15,121 nucleotides of DNA from JAVVSR01 sp964604875 (GTDB taxonomy: Bacteria > Bacillota > Clostridia > Christensenellales > CAG-917): the NCBI GenBank assembly GCA_964604875.1, contig CAZSAC010000040.1, forward strand, positions 1 to 15,121, in the 5' to 3' direction. Shown in pieces: positions 7,937 to 15,121 of the stretch. Both the position numbers and the translations under genes were made by a program. The first letter of the stretch is position 1. Each line of letters starts with the position of its first letter. Below the pieces are notes generated by a model. That model was not told the DNA's origin and made no database searches. It was given only the letters and a program-made list of their open reading frames with translations.

Positions 7937-9178
7937 TCATTCCTTTGAAAGCGCATATTCTATCACGCCTTCCAATTTATCTGTTAATACCTTATAATCA
8001 AAATCTTCTGCCGCCGCCCTAGCGTTTTTACACATCTTTTCATACTCAGCGTTATCCATATTATAAAAATACAAAATGCCATCCGCCATTTTTTCGGGAG
8101 TTTGGTCTTCTGTCGTTATGCCACACTTGTATTTTTCCAATAAATCGTAGCCTACTTTTAGATTTGAAAGAATTGGTTTCCCACTTGCCATATAGTCAAA
8201 AAGCTTATTTAAGCTACAGCCATATTTCATAATGTTTGTTTGTTGAACATTGATAATGTTCAGGTCTGCCTTTGATAAAATATATGGAATGTATTTTTTA
8301 TCAACAAAACCTTTAAATATAATATTGCTCAATCCCTTTTCTTCACAATATTTAACTAAATTCTCTCTTTCATTTCCGTCACCATATATGATAAAGCGTA
8401 TATCCTCTTTGTCTTTTAATAGTTCGGCGCATTTTACAAGGAGCATCAAATAATTGACTTTTCTTATTGAACCTACGTATACTACTTTAAAACCGTCAAA
8501 GTTTAAGTCTTCATCATCGATTAAAGAATATTGCTGTTTTTGTATTTGTTGTAGCTCTATGTCAACGCCGTTATTAATATTAAAAATCTTGTTTAAATCA
8601 ATGGACTTGTCCCAACCCTTGTCCATAATATAATCCTTACCGCCTTCCATCGAAAAAATAATGGCGTCCGACAAGCGATACATTCTTTTCTCTTGGACAT
8701 ATAATGCTTTTATTACTGGATTTTTATTGGAAATTCCCAAATATTCTACAATGGATAACGGCCATAAATCCCTTATTTCACTAACAAATTTAATTTTGTA
8801 TTTTCTTGCAAAATGAAGGATTCCAAAATAATTTATGCAATTACAGTCACATACAATTATATCTGGTTTTTCAAACTTCTTCATAACCGTACAAAATCTT
8901 CTTTGAAACTGAATTAAGTTGAAAACTCTTTTAATACCACTACCCTTATAGTTGTTGCACTTAAGATGAACATATTTTAATTGTCCATAGGTTTTTTCTA
9001 TGAACTTTTCTTTTCCGACGATTAAATTTTCATCTGTATTGTGAATAGTACTCGCCGTTACCAATAAAACCTCATAGCCTCTACTCTGCAGATTTTCCGC
9101 AAATTTAATTGTTTTTGGTCTGGGTTCTAAGTGCGGAGGCATTGCATAATGACTAACAAGCCAAACTTTTTTCTTCAT
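7937..9178 (-). CDS. Glycosyltransferase family 4, WbuB-like
   Basis: This is a 413-residue GT-B glycosyltransferase of family GT4, resembling the group annotated WbuB. It probably adds a sugar to the undecaprenyl-linked acceptor on the cytoplasmic side. The N-terminal domain has VWLVSHYAMPPHLEPRP (5-21) and FVSEIRDLWP (131-140), both characteristic of this group. The C-terminal donor domain has NNGVD (202-206), YVGSI (234-238), IYGDG (264-268) and KYGCSLNKLFDYMASGKP (318-335), the last covering the donor-binding acidic/glycine-rich site. A cysteine pair region, CDCNC (110-114), is unusual but may mean nothing. The ATG overlaps the stop of the upstream fusion gene (ATGA), so translation is coupled. 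Its own Shine-Dalgarno is weak (GGTGA). E. coli O26 WbuB uses L-FucNAc, but the group is broad and specificity cannot be read from the sequence here. Confidence 0.9.
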   Translation of the reverse strand: MKKKVWLVSHYAMPPHLEPRPKTIKFAENLQSRGYEVLLVTASTIHNTDENLIVGKEKFIEKTYGQLKYVHLKCNNYKGSGIKRVFNLIQFQRRFCTVMKKFEKPDIIVCDCNCINYFGILHFARKYKIKFVSEIRDLWPLSIVEYLGISNKNPVIKALYVQEKRMYRLSDAIIFSMEGGKDYIMDKGWDKSIDLNKIFNINNGVDIELQQIQKQQYSLIDDEDLNFDGFKVVYVGSIRKVNYLMLLVKCAELLKDKEDIRFIIYGDGNERENLVKYCEEKGLSNIIFKGFVDKKYIPYILSKADLNIINVQQTNIMKYGCSLNKLFDYMASGKPILSNLKVGYDLLEKYKCGITTEDQTPEKMADGILYFYNMDNAEYEKMCKNARAAAEDFDYKVLTDKLEGVIEYALSKE

Positions 9179-11511
9179 TTTTTCACCACTATTTTAATTT
9201 GCGTTATCGCCTTGTTGCAAGCATCCTCTGCAATATTGACATTTTGCGCCTGCGCGATAACATATCCTACTCTATCTGCGCTGGAATAAATATTTCCCAC
9301 TACATCACCAATACTTTTGAAAAACCCGACTTCCTTAACAAACGGGATTTTTTCTGCCAAGTTTACTCCGTCAATATGTTCAATTTTACCTACATCTGAG
9401 TTAAAAAAAACAATTACGCTTGCCATAGAAAGCGTTGGAGCTAAATCCGTATTTTCTCCCAATGCGCTAAGAATTGTTTGTTTTGTCATATCGATACCGG
9501 TTGACAAAGGAACTAAATGAGAAGTAATACAATCTCCCCCCATTCTTGCGCCCAACTCAATAATCTTCGGACCGTTTTTTGTTACCATAATTTCTATATG
9601 AGAGGGTCCGTTATCAATACCTAAAGCCAACGCCGCTTTTTTAGCCAATTCCAACACCGCATTATCATTGGCGTACTTAGACGGTTGTCTATGCGCAATT
9701 TCTACAAAATGTGGCGCGCCCGTGGTCACTTTATCGGTAACTTGTAAAACATAAGCCACACCTTCTTTAGAAAATGTTTCCACACTTACTTCGTCACCCC
9801 GCATATACTCTTCAATTATAACACTATTGTTTTTAGAATTTTCAATAGAATAATTAAACTCTTTCTTAAGTTCTTCAAAAGAATTGCAAAGAGATACCCC
9901 TCTGCTTCCAGAGCTATCCGCTGGCTTAATTATACAAGGATATTCGATATATTGCGCAAAATTTTCCAAATCCAAAATACTATTAGCTGTATAAAATAAC
10001 GGAGATGCGACATCTTTTTCCTTTAGACGTTTTATCATCGCCACTTTATCTGTCGCCACAATACTGGTATCGACACTAATGCCCTGCAAATTTAACTTTT
10101 CACAAACGTACGCTATGCTGCGCATCGGCATATCAGTCGCCATAGTCATAATTCCATCTGGCTTAAACTGTTTGCATATTTCCAAAATTCCATTTTTATC
10201 TATGGTGCTACAATTAAAATAATCGTCCGCAAATTTAATACCGATTGCATTTGGATTATAATCTACAACTCCCACATATAAATCCATTTCTTTGGCTTTT
10301 TTAATGGCGGGAAGTTGAAGAATGCTTGCTCCGATAATTAAGAGTTTTTTTTGTCTTAACTTTTTTGAAACGTCAATAATACTGTTTGCGATGATTTCCA
10401 TATCATTTGTTCCATATCTCTGGTCAATCGGAACCGCCAAAACATTATCTACTATGCCTTTTGAAAAATCTCCAATAAAGTTTTGCTCTTTTTGTGAAAA
10501 ATAGGTCGGCCATAGTACTTGAGTATAGACTCCTCTTTTGGCTAATTCTGATTGAAAAACGTCTCTTTTATCATTATTGATATATATAGGAAACATAAAC
10601 TGCTTAATTAACGACTTATCCTCTGACAAATTTCGAAATAGGGATATTGTTCCAAATAAGTCTTGCTCCCGAAGCATATCGTAAAGAGCTTGGTAGTTTT
10701 CTATTCTTGTTTGCGATATCCATTTTTCATTTGTATTGATAAGGATTTTTTCGCTTTCTATATCTGCAAGTTTACACTCTCCATACTCCAAAAACTCGTC
10801 GGCTTTGGCAAATTCACTTCTGAATTCTGTTTTTAAATCTTTATTGCAATAGTTTCCATCAACGTATTCTCTTTTTTTGTCGAGCGCAGATTTCCGAAGT
10901 TTTACAAAACAATCATCATTGCAGAGCGCTTCAGCAGACGCTAAAAAATTTCCTTTAGTTTTAACCGCCAAACCTCCGCAAACAATTCCAAAAAGTTTTC
11001 TATAGCTACCGATAAAATAATCTATCCCGCGCATTTTCGTTGATAAAAAAGAATAATTTGGCAGAATATGAGTTATATCGTATATTGTGATAATTTTATG
11101 TCCAGCTTTTTTAACAATTTCATCAACAATAGTATCGTTAACATTAGAAAACCCGTAATAATTCATCAGCATAATTGCATCGGCTTTTTTCAATTTTTCG
11201 AAAAAATCCTGGCATAGGTCAATATTAAAGTCCTTAATTGCATACCTTAAAACTTCAAACCCCCAAAATTCAAAGGGACGAACCATTGACTCACAGATTA
11301 AGTCGGGCAACAAAACAATTTTTCTATCACTTTTTTGTGATAGAACAATGTCGGAGGCTATAAATGAAATCGCTTCCCTTCCAGATTTTAAAAGTTTTGC
11401 CTTAAAAGGTATGCCGATTTGTTTTAAAACGGAATAACCTTCTTTGTCATCTTCCGAATAAAATTCCAGCGTTTTTTTATCGTTATAAAATTCGCTACCA
11501 AATTCTTTCAT
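9175..11511 (-). CDS. Fusion: DegT-like PLP aminotransferase-fold domain plus ATP-grasp ligase domain
   Basis: This 778-residue two-domain protein has no close characterised relative that I recognise. Residues 1-385 follow the DegT-type PLP fold: SGREA (43-47), MNYYGFS (116-122), D145 in YDITH as the PLP-nitrogen aspartate, and K172 in GSYRKLFG as the Schiff-base lysine. D and K lie 27 residues apart, against 29 in both other aminotransferases of this window. Residues 389-778 are an ATP-grasp ligase of the carbamoyl-phosphate-synthase-like type: pre-ATP-grasp LLIIGAS (390-396), CIIKPADSSGSRG (526-538, K529), hinge IIEEY (565-569), and metal-binding E640 and E652 in HIEI and IIELGARMGG. ATP-grasp enzymes of this kind make amide bonds. 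Start: ATG 11511 is chosen for AGGT 9 bases upstream and a family-like MKEFGSEF beginning. In-frame ATG 11550 and GTG 11559 would add 13 or 16 residues and overlap the upstream gene, but have no visible Shine-Dalgarno. Confidence 0.82.
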   Translation of the reverse strand: MKEFGSEFYNDKKTLEFYSEDDKEGYSVLKQIGIPFKAKLLKSGREAISFIASDIVLSQKSDRKIVLLPDLICESMVRPFEFWGFEVLRYAIKDFNIDLCQDFFEKLKKADAIMLMNYYGFSNVNDTIVDEIVKKAGHKIITIYDITHILPNYSFLSTKMRGIDYFIGSYRKLFGIVCGGLAVKTKGNFLASAEALCNDDCFVKLRKSALDKKREYVDGNYCNKDLKTEFRSEFAKADEFLEYGECKLADIESEKILINTNEKWISQTRIENYQALYDMLREQDLFGTISLFRNLSEDKSLIKQFMFPIYINNDKRDVFQSELAKRGVYTQVLWPTYFSQKEQNFIGDFSKGIVDNVLAVPIDQRYGTNDMEIIANSIIDVSKKLRQKKLLIIGASILQLPAIKKAKEMDLYVGVVDYNPNAIGIKFADDYFNCSTIDKNGILEICKQFKPDGIMTMATDMPMRSIAYVCEKLNLQGISVDTSIVATDKVAMIKRLKEKDVASPLFYTANSILDLENFAQYIEYPCIIKPADSSGSRGVSLCNSFEELKKEFNYSIENSKNNSVIIEEYMRGDEVSVETFSKEGVAYVLQVTDKVTTGAPHFVEIAHRQPSKYANDNAVLELAKKAALALGIDNGPSHIEIMVTKNGPKIIELGARMGGDCITSHLVPLSTGIDMTKQTILSALGENTDLAPTLSMASVIVFFNSDVGKIEHIDGVNLAEKIPFVKEVGFFKSIGDVVGNIYSSADRVGYVIAQAQNVNIAEDACNKAITQIKIVVKK

Positions 11512-11530
11512 AAGGGTAATACCTATACGT

Positions 11531-12160
11531 CTATTTTTTGATGTCGTCATGCGTATCACTTATATTTCTATCTTCGTCAACATAAACATTTTCATTTTTT
11601 AAAACGGTTTTTATGGTTTTAAACAATATTTTTACATCCATTGCAAAAGATATGTTTTTTGCGTAATAAACGTCATTATCTATTTTCTCTTGCCCGTCAG
11701 TACTGTTTCTGAAATAAGCTTGGTTATATCCACTGATTCCCGGTCTTACCGACAAAAATATCTTTTCTTCTTCCTTATACTTATCCAACCAGTCCACCGG
11801 GTCCGGACGAAATCCAATAAAGCTCATTTGCCCAAATAATATGTTAAATATCTGTGGCAATTCGTCTATGCTGGTTTTTCTTATAAACTTGCCTATCTTA
11901 GTAACCCGCGGGTCATCGTCTCCGTTATAAGTGGAACCGTCCGCAAGTCTTATATCGGGAGCGTTAACTTTCATTGAACGAAATTTAATCATTTTAAAAA
12001 TTTTTCCGTTTTTGCCCACTCTTTCACCGCAATAAAAAATTGGACCTCTGTCTTCGCATTTTATAGCAATACCTATTGGAATAAAAATAAGCATTAAAAA
12101 CGGGATAGCAATTATAGACAACAGTAAATCAAACAGCGGTTTTATGATTTTTTTATACAT
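11531..12160 (-). CDS. Initiating phosphoglycosyl transferase (bacterial sugar transferase, PglC/WcaJ C-terminal type)
   Basis: This monotopic enzyme transfers a sugar-1-phosphate from a UDP-sugar to undecaprenyl phosphate, starting the glycan. The 209 residues contain only the catalytic core, like PglC, without the multi-helix N-terminal region of WcaJ. A hydrophobic re-entrant segment (about 6-33) has a proline at 28. KFRSM (59-63) and the catalytic Asp-Glu dyad D99-E100 in SIDELPQ follow. MSFIGFRP (112-119) takes the place of the family's usual MSxxGPRP, so one conserved proline is phenylalanine. RPGISGYNQ matches the family's RPGITGxxQ. It lies 6 bases after the aminotransferase gene, with AGGA formed across that gene's stop codon just before its ATG. 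The sugar is unknown; pairing with an upstream aminotransferase is typical when the first sugar is a 4-amino-6-deoxy-HexNAc such as bacillosamine or AAT-Gal. Confidence 0.93.
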   Translation of the reverse strand: MYKKIIKPLFDLLLSIIAIPFLMLIFIPIGIAIKCEDRGPIFYCGERVGKNGKIFKMIKFRSMKVNAPDIRLADGSTYNGDDDPRVTKIGKFIRKTSIDELPQIFNILFGQMSFIGFRPDPVDWLDKYKEEEKIFLSVRPGISGYNQAYFRNSTDGQEKIDNDVYYAKNISFAMDVKILFKTIKTVLKNENVYVDEDRNISDTHDDIKK

Positions 12161-12166
12161 AATTTC

Positions 12167-13372
12167 CTATTTTGTGGAGTCCACTGCCTCCTTAAAGCTT
12201 TCAATTATATATTTAACATCTTCATTAGATAATAAAGTATGCAAAGGAAGGGATATTTCGTTACGGAATTGAGCAAACGCATTAGGGAAATTCTTAATAT
12301 CGAAACCTAAATTTTTATAAGCTGTATGCATTGGTAACGGCTTATAGTGGACGTTAGTGGATATGCCACGTTCTGCCATTTTTTCGATAATTCTATTACG
12401 GATAGTTTCATCTGCGTCGACAACTCTAGTTAAATAAAGATGTCCCGAGCCTTGTTGCCTATCATCATAATGCGAAAGAATTTTCAAGCGTTTATCTTGG
12501 CAAAATGCGCTATCATATGCGGAAATAATTTCTTTACGTCTTTGTAAAAGACCTGCATATCTTTTTAATTGCGCCAATCCTAAGCCTGCCATAATATCAG
12601 TCATATTGCACTTCTGACCGCACATTTCTATGTCGTATTCCCAAGCTCCGACTTTGGTTTTTGCCAATGCGTCCTTGCTTTGCCCGTGAAGCGACCAAAG
12701 CATAAACTGCTTATACAACCATTCATCGGTCTCTGCTCCAAGGCTTTTCCAAGTGACGGCGCCGCCTTCTGCAGTTGTAAGATTTTTTACTGCATGAAAA
12801 CTAAAAGAAGTAAAATCTGCGATATTACCGCTCATATATTCGCCTTGCTTTGCGCCAAAACTATGCGCTGCGTCAGCCAAAACAATAATGCGATTAAATT
12901 TTTCTTGCAATGAATTTTTGGGGGTAAAAAGCGATTGTTTTTTTGTGATAATGTCAAATACTTTGTCATAATCACATAGCACCCCTGCAATATCTACGGG
13001 AATAATCACCTTGGTTTTTTCGGAAATCAAATCTCCTAGTTGCGCGTAATCCATCTGGAAGCTGTCTTTTGCCACATCACAAAGGACAATCTTTGCGCCC
13101 ACATGTTCAATAACGCTTGCGCTTGCCGTATAAGTATACGCCGATGTGATAACCTCGTCGCCTTTACCGACTCCAAGAATGCGGAGAACAAGCTCCAATC
13201 CTGCTGTTGCAGAGTTTAAACAAACTGCCTTATTTGTCCCACAGTAATTTGCTATTTCTTGCTCAAAAAGTTTCGTTTTGGGTCCGGTGGTTATCCAACC
13301 CGAACGTAAAGCATCTATTACTTCGGAAATTTCTTCTTCAGAAATATCCGGAGGCGAAAAAGATATTTTCAT
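12167..13372 (-). CDS. DegT/DnrJ/EryC1/StrS-family sugar aminotransferase
   Basis: This PLP-dependent enzyme of 401 residues, normal for the family, aminates a keto-sugar nucleotide, most often at C4. Elements in order: the start FSPPDISEEEI (5-15) with SGWITTGPK (24-32); LNSATAGLEL (52-61) for the cofactor phosphate; ADAAHSFGAK (166-175) with D167; and SFSFHAVKNLTTAEGG (189-204) with K196 as the PLP lysine and the usual Glu-Gly-Gly. CNMTDIMAGLGLAQL (255-269) is also typical. It resembles PglE/ArnB-type 4-aminotransferases, and it precedes the initiating transferase, so it probably makes that enzyme's amino-sugar donor. The matching 4,6-dehydratase is not in the window. It is the first gene of the operon: ATG at 13372 with AAAGGAG 4 bases upstream and a promoter about 40 bases ahead. 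Exact substrate is unknown. Confidence 0.92.
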   Translation of the reverse strand: MKISFSPPDISEEEISEVIDALRSGWITTGPKTKLFEQEIANYCGTNKAVCLNSATAGLELVLRILGVGKGDEVITSAYTYTASASVIEHVGAKIVLCDVAKDSFQMDYAQLGDLISEKTKVIIPVDIAGVLCDYDKVFDIITKKQSLFTPKNSLQEKFNRIIVLADAAHSFGAKQGEYMSGNIADFTSFSFHAVKNLTTAEGGAVTWKSLGAETDEWLYKQFMLWSLHGQSKDALAKTKVGAWEYDIEMCGQKCNMTDIMAGLGLAQLKRYAGLLQRRKEIISAYDSAFCQDKRLKILSHYDDRQQGSGHLYLTRVVDADETIRNRIIEKMAERGISTNVHYKPLPMHTAYKNLGFDIKNFPNAFAQFRNEISLPLHTLLSNEDVKYIIESFKEAVDSTK

Positions 13373-13376
13373 TTTT

Positions 13377-13383
13377 CTCCTTT
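13377..13383 (-). promoter_or_regulatory. Ribosome binding site of the first operon gene
   Basis: AAAGGAG on the minus strand lies 4 bases before the ATG at 13372. It is the strongest Shine-Dalgarno in the operon and fixes the start of the aminotransferase gene. Confidence 0.8.
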
Positions 13384-13413
13384 ACATAAACTAAAAATAT
13401 TTAAACCTATGCT

Positions 13414-13443
13414 ATTATAGCATTTAATAAATATAATTGGCAA
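13414..13443 (-). promoter_or_regulatory. Sigma-70/sigma-A promoter of the polysaccharide operon
   Basis: On the minus strand a -35 element TTGCCA (13443-13438; consensus TTGACA, five of six) is followed after 18 bases by TATAAT (13419-13414, perfect). TGC directly before it gives an extended -10 (TGnTATAAT). Transcription should start near 13407, leaving a leader of about 35 bases. That is too short for a riboswitch or a long anti-termination leader. No equally good promoter was seen between the packed downstream genes, so this site probably drives the whole operon. Prediction from sequence only. Confidence 0.8.
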
Positions 13444-13541
13444 GCAAAAAGACTGTACTAAGGTTTTATTGGAACCGTCAATCACAGATATTGCTTATAA
13501 GAATGTACCTATCCTTGAATTATAATTAAACCAATGCTTAT
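13444..13541. other. Intergenic spacer between tRNA terminator and operon promoter
   Basis: About 100 AT-rich bases without a credible reading frame. On the minus strand TTGACG (13481-13476), an 18-base gap and TACAGT (13457-13452) could form a second, weaker promoter. A short direct repeat, TTATAAGCA, occurs twice (near 13547-13537 and 13502-13493). Nothing else recognisable was seen; the region could hold an operator for the downstream promoter. Confidence 0.4.
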
Positions 13542-13575
13542 AAAAAAGCTCCGAAAACTTATTTCGGAGCTTTTT

Positions 13576-13576
<1 letters not shown>
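13542..13576 (-). terminator. Rho-independent terminator after tRNA-Thr, bidirectional
   Basis: A 15-base perfect inverted repeat (13542-13556 against 13562-13576) with a 5-base loop has a GCTCCG core, an A-run on one arm and a T-run on the other. It works on paper in both directions. On the minus strand it ends the tRNA transcript, and its first base overlaps the last base of the encoded CCA. It should also shield the polysaccharide operon from read-through of the tRNA promoter. Confidence 0.9.
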
Positions 13577-13651
<75 letters not shown>

Positions 13652-13671
13652 AATTTTTACTTTGCCAAGCT

Positions 13672-13700
13672 ATTATATTTTATAATCGGTTAGTTGTCAA
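13672..13700 (-). promoter_or_regulatory. Consensus promoter of tRNA-Thr
   Basis: Perfect TTGACA (13700-13695) and TATAAT (13677-13672) on the minus strand are separated by the optimal 17 bases. Transcription should start near 13665, about 14 bases before the mature tRNA. A full-consensus promoter fits a stable RNA gene. The rest of the gap up to the peptidase gene (13701-13748) holds only a weak AT-rich inverted repeat ending in six T, a doubtful terminator for the peptidase. Confidence 0.88.
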
Positions 13701-13748
13701 ACAAAATTGCTTGCATTTCAAAAAACGTCAAACTTTTGTTTTTGGTAT

Positions 13749-15089
13749 TTAAAAGAAATAATCTGAATAATCCAATATGATTTTCCTATAAACCAAAACG
13801 GCTTTGGTAACGCTGGATATATTTAAGTTTTCCCCTAAATTATGAAAAGACCCAAATTGTTGTTTATTTAGGTATATTGGCGCAAAGCGGATAACGCTTT
13901 CGGCAATACCGATAAAGTGCCGAGCGTCGGTTCCTCCTAAAACCGCAAACGGAGCAGCTATAACGTCGGGCATAATGTCGTTTAGAACCTTCTTGACATA
14001 TAAATAACCTTTGCTTCCCAAGGGCTCCGGGCGAGGAGTTTCCCGTTTTGAAACCACACTAGAAGTTAAGCCCGCCTTTTTTACAATACTTTCAAACTGA
14101 GATATTAAGTCGGTTAAGGAATTATAATAATTGCCCGAGATTCGAGCAACCAGCCTCGCTCTTGACGGCAACATATCCTGTATTTCGTTTTCCAAAGGGG
14201 AACAGAAGGAAAAGGTTGCGCCTATTAAAGAAGTCGCCGCAAGATTCATCTTTGGCAGAAGTTTAAGCATAAGAGGTTTAAAAAATTTAATCCGCCCCAG
14301 AATAAATTTAATTATGCCTTTAGCTTGCGGATACATCGCCGAAAACATTGCCAAAGTTTCGGGAGTAAAATCTCTTTTCCCAAGTATAACGCCTTTTGTA
14401 GATAACACAAACTGCGCCAATTTTTCTTGCGCCGAAAAATATTTATCGGATTGCGCTTCCAAAATTATGCGCGCGCTACTGCGTTCCACCATACCAAGCA
14501 TTGCAAATTTACCGTCAACTCCTGCAATCGGAGCGTCGACAATTGCTCCGCCTTCATCAATCAAAAGGGCTGGTTTAATACCCCTGTCTACAAACCACTT
14601 CGACATAAGCTCGGCGTCTGCTCCGCCTATTTCCTCTTTTGAAGATGATAAAATATAAACGTCTTGACAGGGCTGGTAGCCCTCTTTTGCCAAGCTTTCC
14701 ACTGCTTCAAAAATCGCGGATAACGGACCCTTTGTGTCAACCGCTCCCCTACCCCAAACTACACCCTCACATATTTCACCTGAAAATGGAGGCTTTTTCC
14801 ATTCACCAACAGCAGACACCACGTCCATATGCGACATAAGCACTAACGGCTTATCGTGATGCTTTCCCTGCCATTTGAGCATAATTCCGCCGTCGAAATC
14901 CAACCATTCGGTATTTGCCATAGTGTTTGGGAACCATTTTTTCAAAACATTGTATAATTTATAAAATTCCTCAGCTTGAAAAAAAGTTTTTTCGGATATA
15001 GTTTTACATTTAATAAACTCCGACAAAATTTGGGCGCAACGCTCGCTGTCGGGTTGATAGTTTAAGTTTTGGGAGTTTGAATTATCCAT
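13749..15089 (-). CDS. M20/M25/M40-family metallo-hydrolase (CPS1/PM20D1-like peptidase)
   Basis: This is a 446-residue cytoplasmic di-zinc hydrolase that would cleave an amide or peptide bond in small N-acyl amino acids or dipeptides. The catalytic domain is intact: SHMDVV (86-91, ligand H87, D89 beside it), WGRGAVDTKG (112-121, bridging D118), SSSKEEIGG (148-156, base E152 and ligand E153), LIDEGG (176-181, D178) and FHNLGEN (415-421, H416). GGTDARHF (385-392) and RFAPIYL suit the CPS1/PM20D1 subgroup. The lid domain (about 200-310) is odd: where most relatives have a GGHSSxP-like stretch, this one reads EAQSDKYFSAQEKLAQF with no histidine. ATG start with AAGGA about 7 bases upstream. It is separated from the operon by the tRNA unit and probably has no part in glycan synthesis. 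Its promoter lies beyond the right edge or within the last 32 bases, where none is evident. Confidence 0.85.
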   Translation of the reverse strand: MDNSNSQNLNYQPDSERCAQILSEFIKCKTISEKTFFQAEEFYKLYNVLKKWFPNTMANTEWLDFDGGIMLKWQGKHHDKPLVLMSHMDVVSAVGEWKKPPFSGEICEGVVWGRGAVDTKGPLSAIFEAVESLAKEGYQPCQDVYILSSSKEEIGGADAELMSKWFVDRGIKPALLIDEGGAIVDAPIAGVDGKFAMLGMVERSSARIILEAQSDKYFSAQEKLAQFVLSTKGVILGKRDFTPETLAMFSAMYPQAKGIIKFILGRIKFFKPLMLKLLPKMNLAATSLIGATFSFCSPLENEIQDMLPSRARLVARISGNYYNSLTDLISQFESIVKKAGLTSSVVSKRETPRPEPLGSKGYLYVKKVLNDIMPDVIAAPFAVLGGTDARHFIGIAESVIRFAPIYLNKQQFGSFHNLGENLNISSVTKAVLVYRKIILDYSDYFF

Positions 15090-15121
15090 AATTTTTCCTT
15101 ATAAAAAGAGCTATTACCATT

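Noticed and set aside
11512..11559. Longer starts (ATG 11550, GTG 11559) for the PLP/ATP-grasp fusion that would overlap the sugar transferase gene.
   Set aside because: Neither has a visible Shine-Dalgarno and the extra residues look unlike a family start. ATG 11511 has AGGT at 9 bases. The longer starts remain possible through translational coupling.
13452..13481. A second promoter (TTGACG-18-TACAGT) upstream of the operon.
   Set aside because: The -10 matches only four of six positions and a far better promoter lies just downstream; kept only as a note in the spacer entry.
14131..14658. A 175-codon open frame on the plus strand inside the M20 hydrolase gene.
   Set aside because: It lies entirely antisense to a gene with clear catalytic motifs, has no recognisable domain, and its composition mirrors the opposite strand.

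Overview
This window comes from an AT-rich bacterial chromosome (roughly 60-65% A+T by eye). It holds one long polysaccharide (capsule, O-antigen or cell-wall glycan) biosynthesis operon and a short housekeeping flank, all transcribed on the minus strand. The purine-rich Shine-Dalgarno sites, consensus sigma-70/sigma-A promoters and CCA-encoding tRNA gene would suit a Bacillota/Clostridia-like organism. That is inference; a low-GC Gram-negative is not excluded.

Layout in transcription order (right to left). First comes an M20-family metallopeptidase-like gene (15089-13749). Then a tRNA-Thr(GGU) with a perfect TTGACA-17-TATAAT promoter and a strong bidirectional terminator (13700-13542). The operon promoter (TTGCCA-18-TATAAT with extended -10) lies at 13443-13414. 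Twelve tightly packed genes follow, with spacings from a 4-base overlap to 19 bases: a DegT-family sugar aminotransferase; a PglC/WcaJ-type initiating phosphoglycosyl transferase; a fusion of a PLP aminotransferase-fold domain with an ATP-grasp ligase; a WbuB-like GT4 glycosyltransferase; WbpE; WbpD; WbpA; WbpI; a fusion of a polysaccharide-deacetylase-like domain with a GNAT-like domain; a WlbA/WbpB-type oxidoreductase; a second GT4 glycosyltransferase; and the first 56 codons of a membrane protein cut by the window edge.

How they work together. WbpA, WlbA/WbpB, WbpE, WbpD and WbpI form a complete route from UDP-GlcNAc to UDP-2,3-diacetamido-2,3-dideoxy-D-mannuronic acid (UDP-ManNAc3NAcA): 6-oxidation, 3-oxidation, 3-transamination, N-acetylation and 2-epimerisation. 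The first two operon genes look like a module that aminates a 4-keto sugar and loads the first sugar phosphate onto undecaprenyl phosphate. The two GT4 enzymes would extend the lipid-linked unit. The two fusion proteins are the least explained parts. I infer that they decorate a sugar: the ATP-grasp half may form an amide with an amino sugar or uronic acid, and the deacetylase/GNAT-like fusion may exchange or transfer an acyl group. No 4,6-dehydratase or flippase is in view, and a polymerase is at most the partial protein at the left edge, so the cluster must continue to the left.
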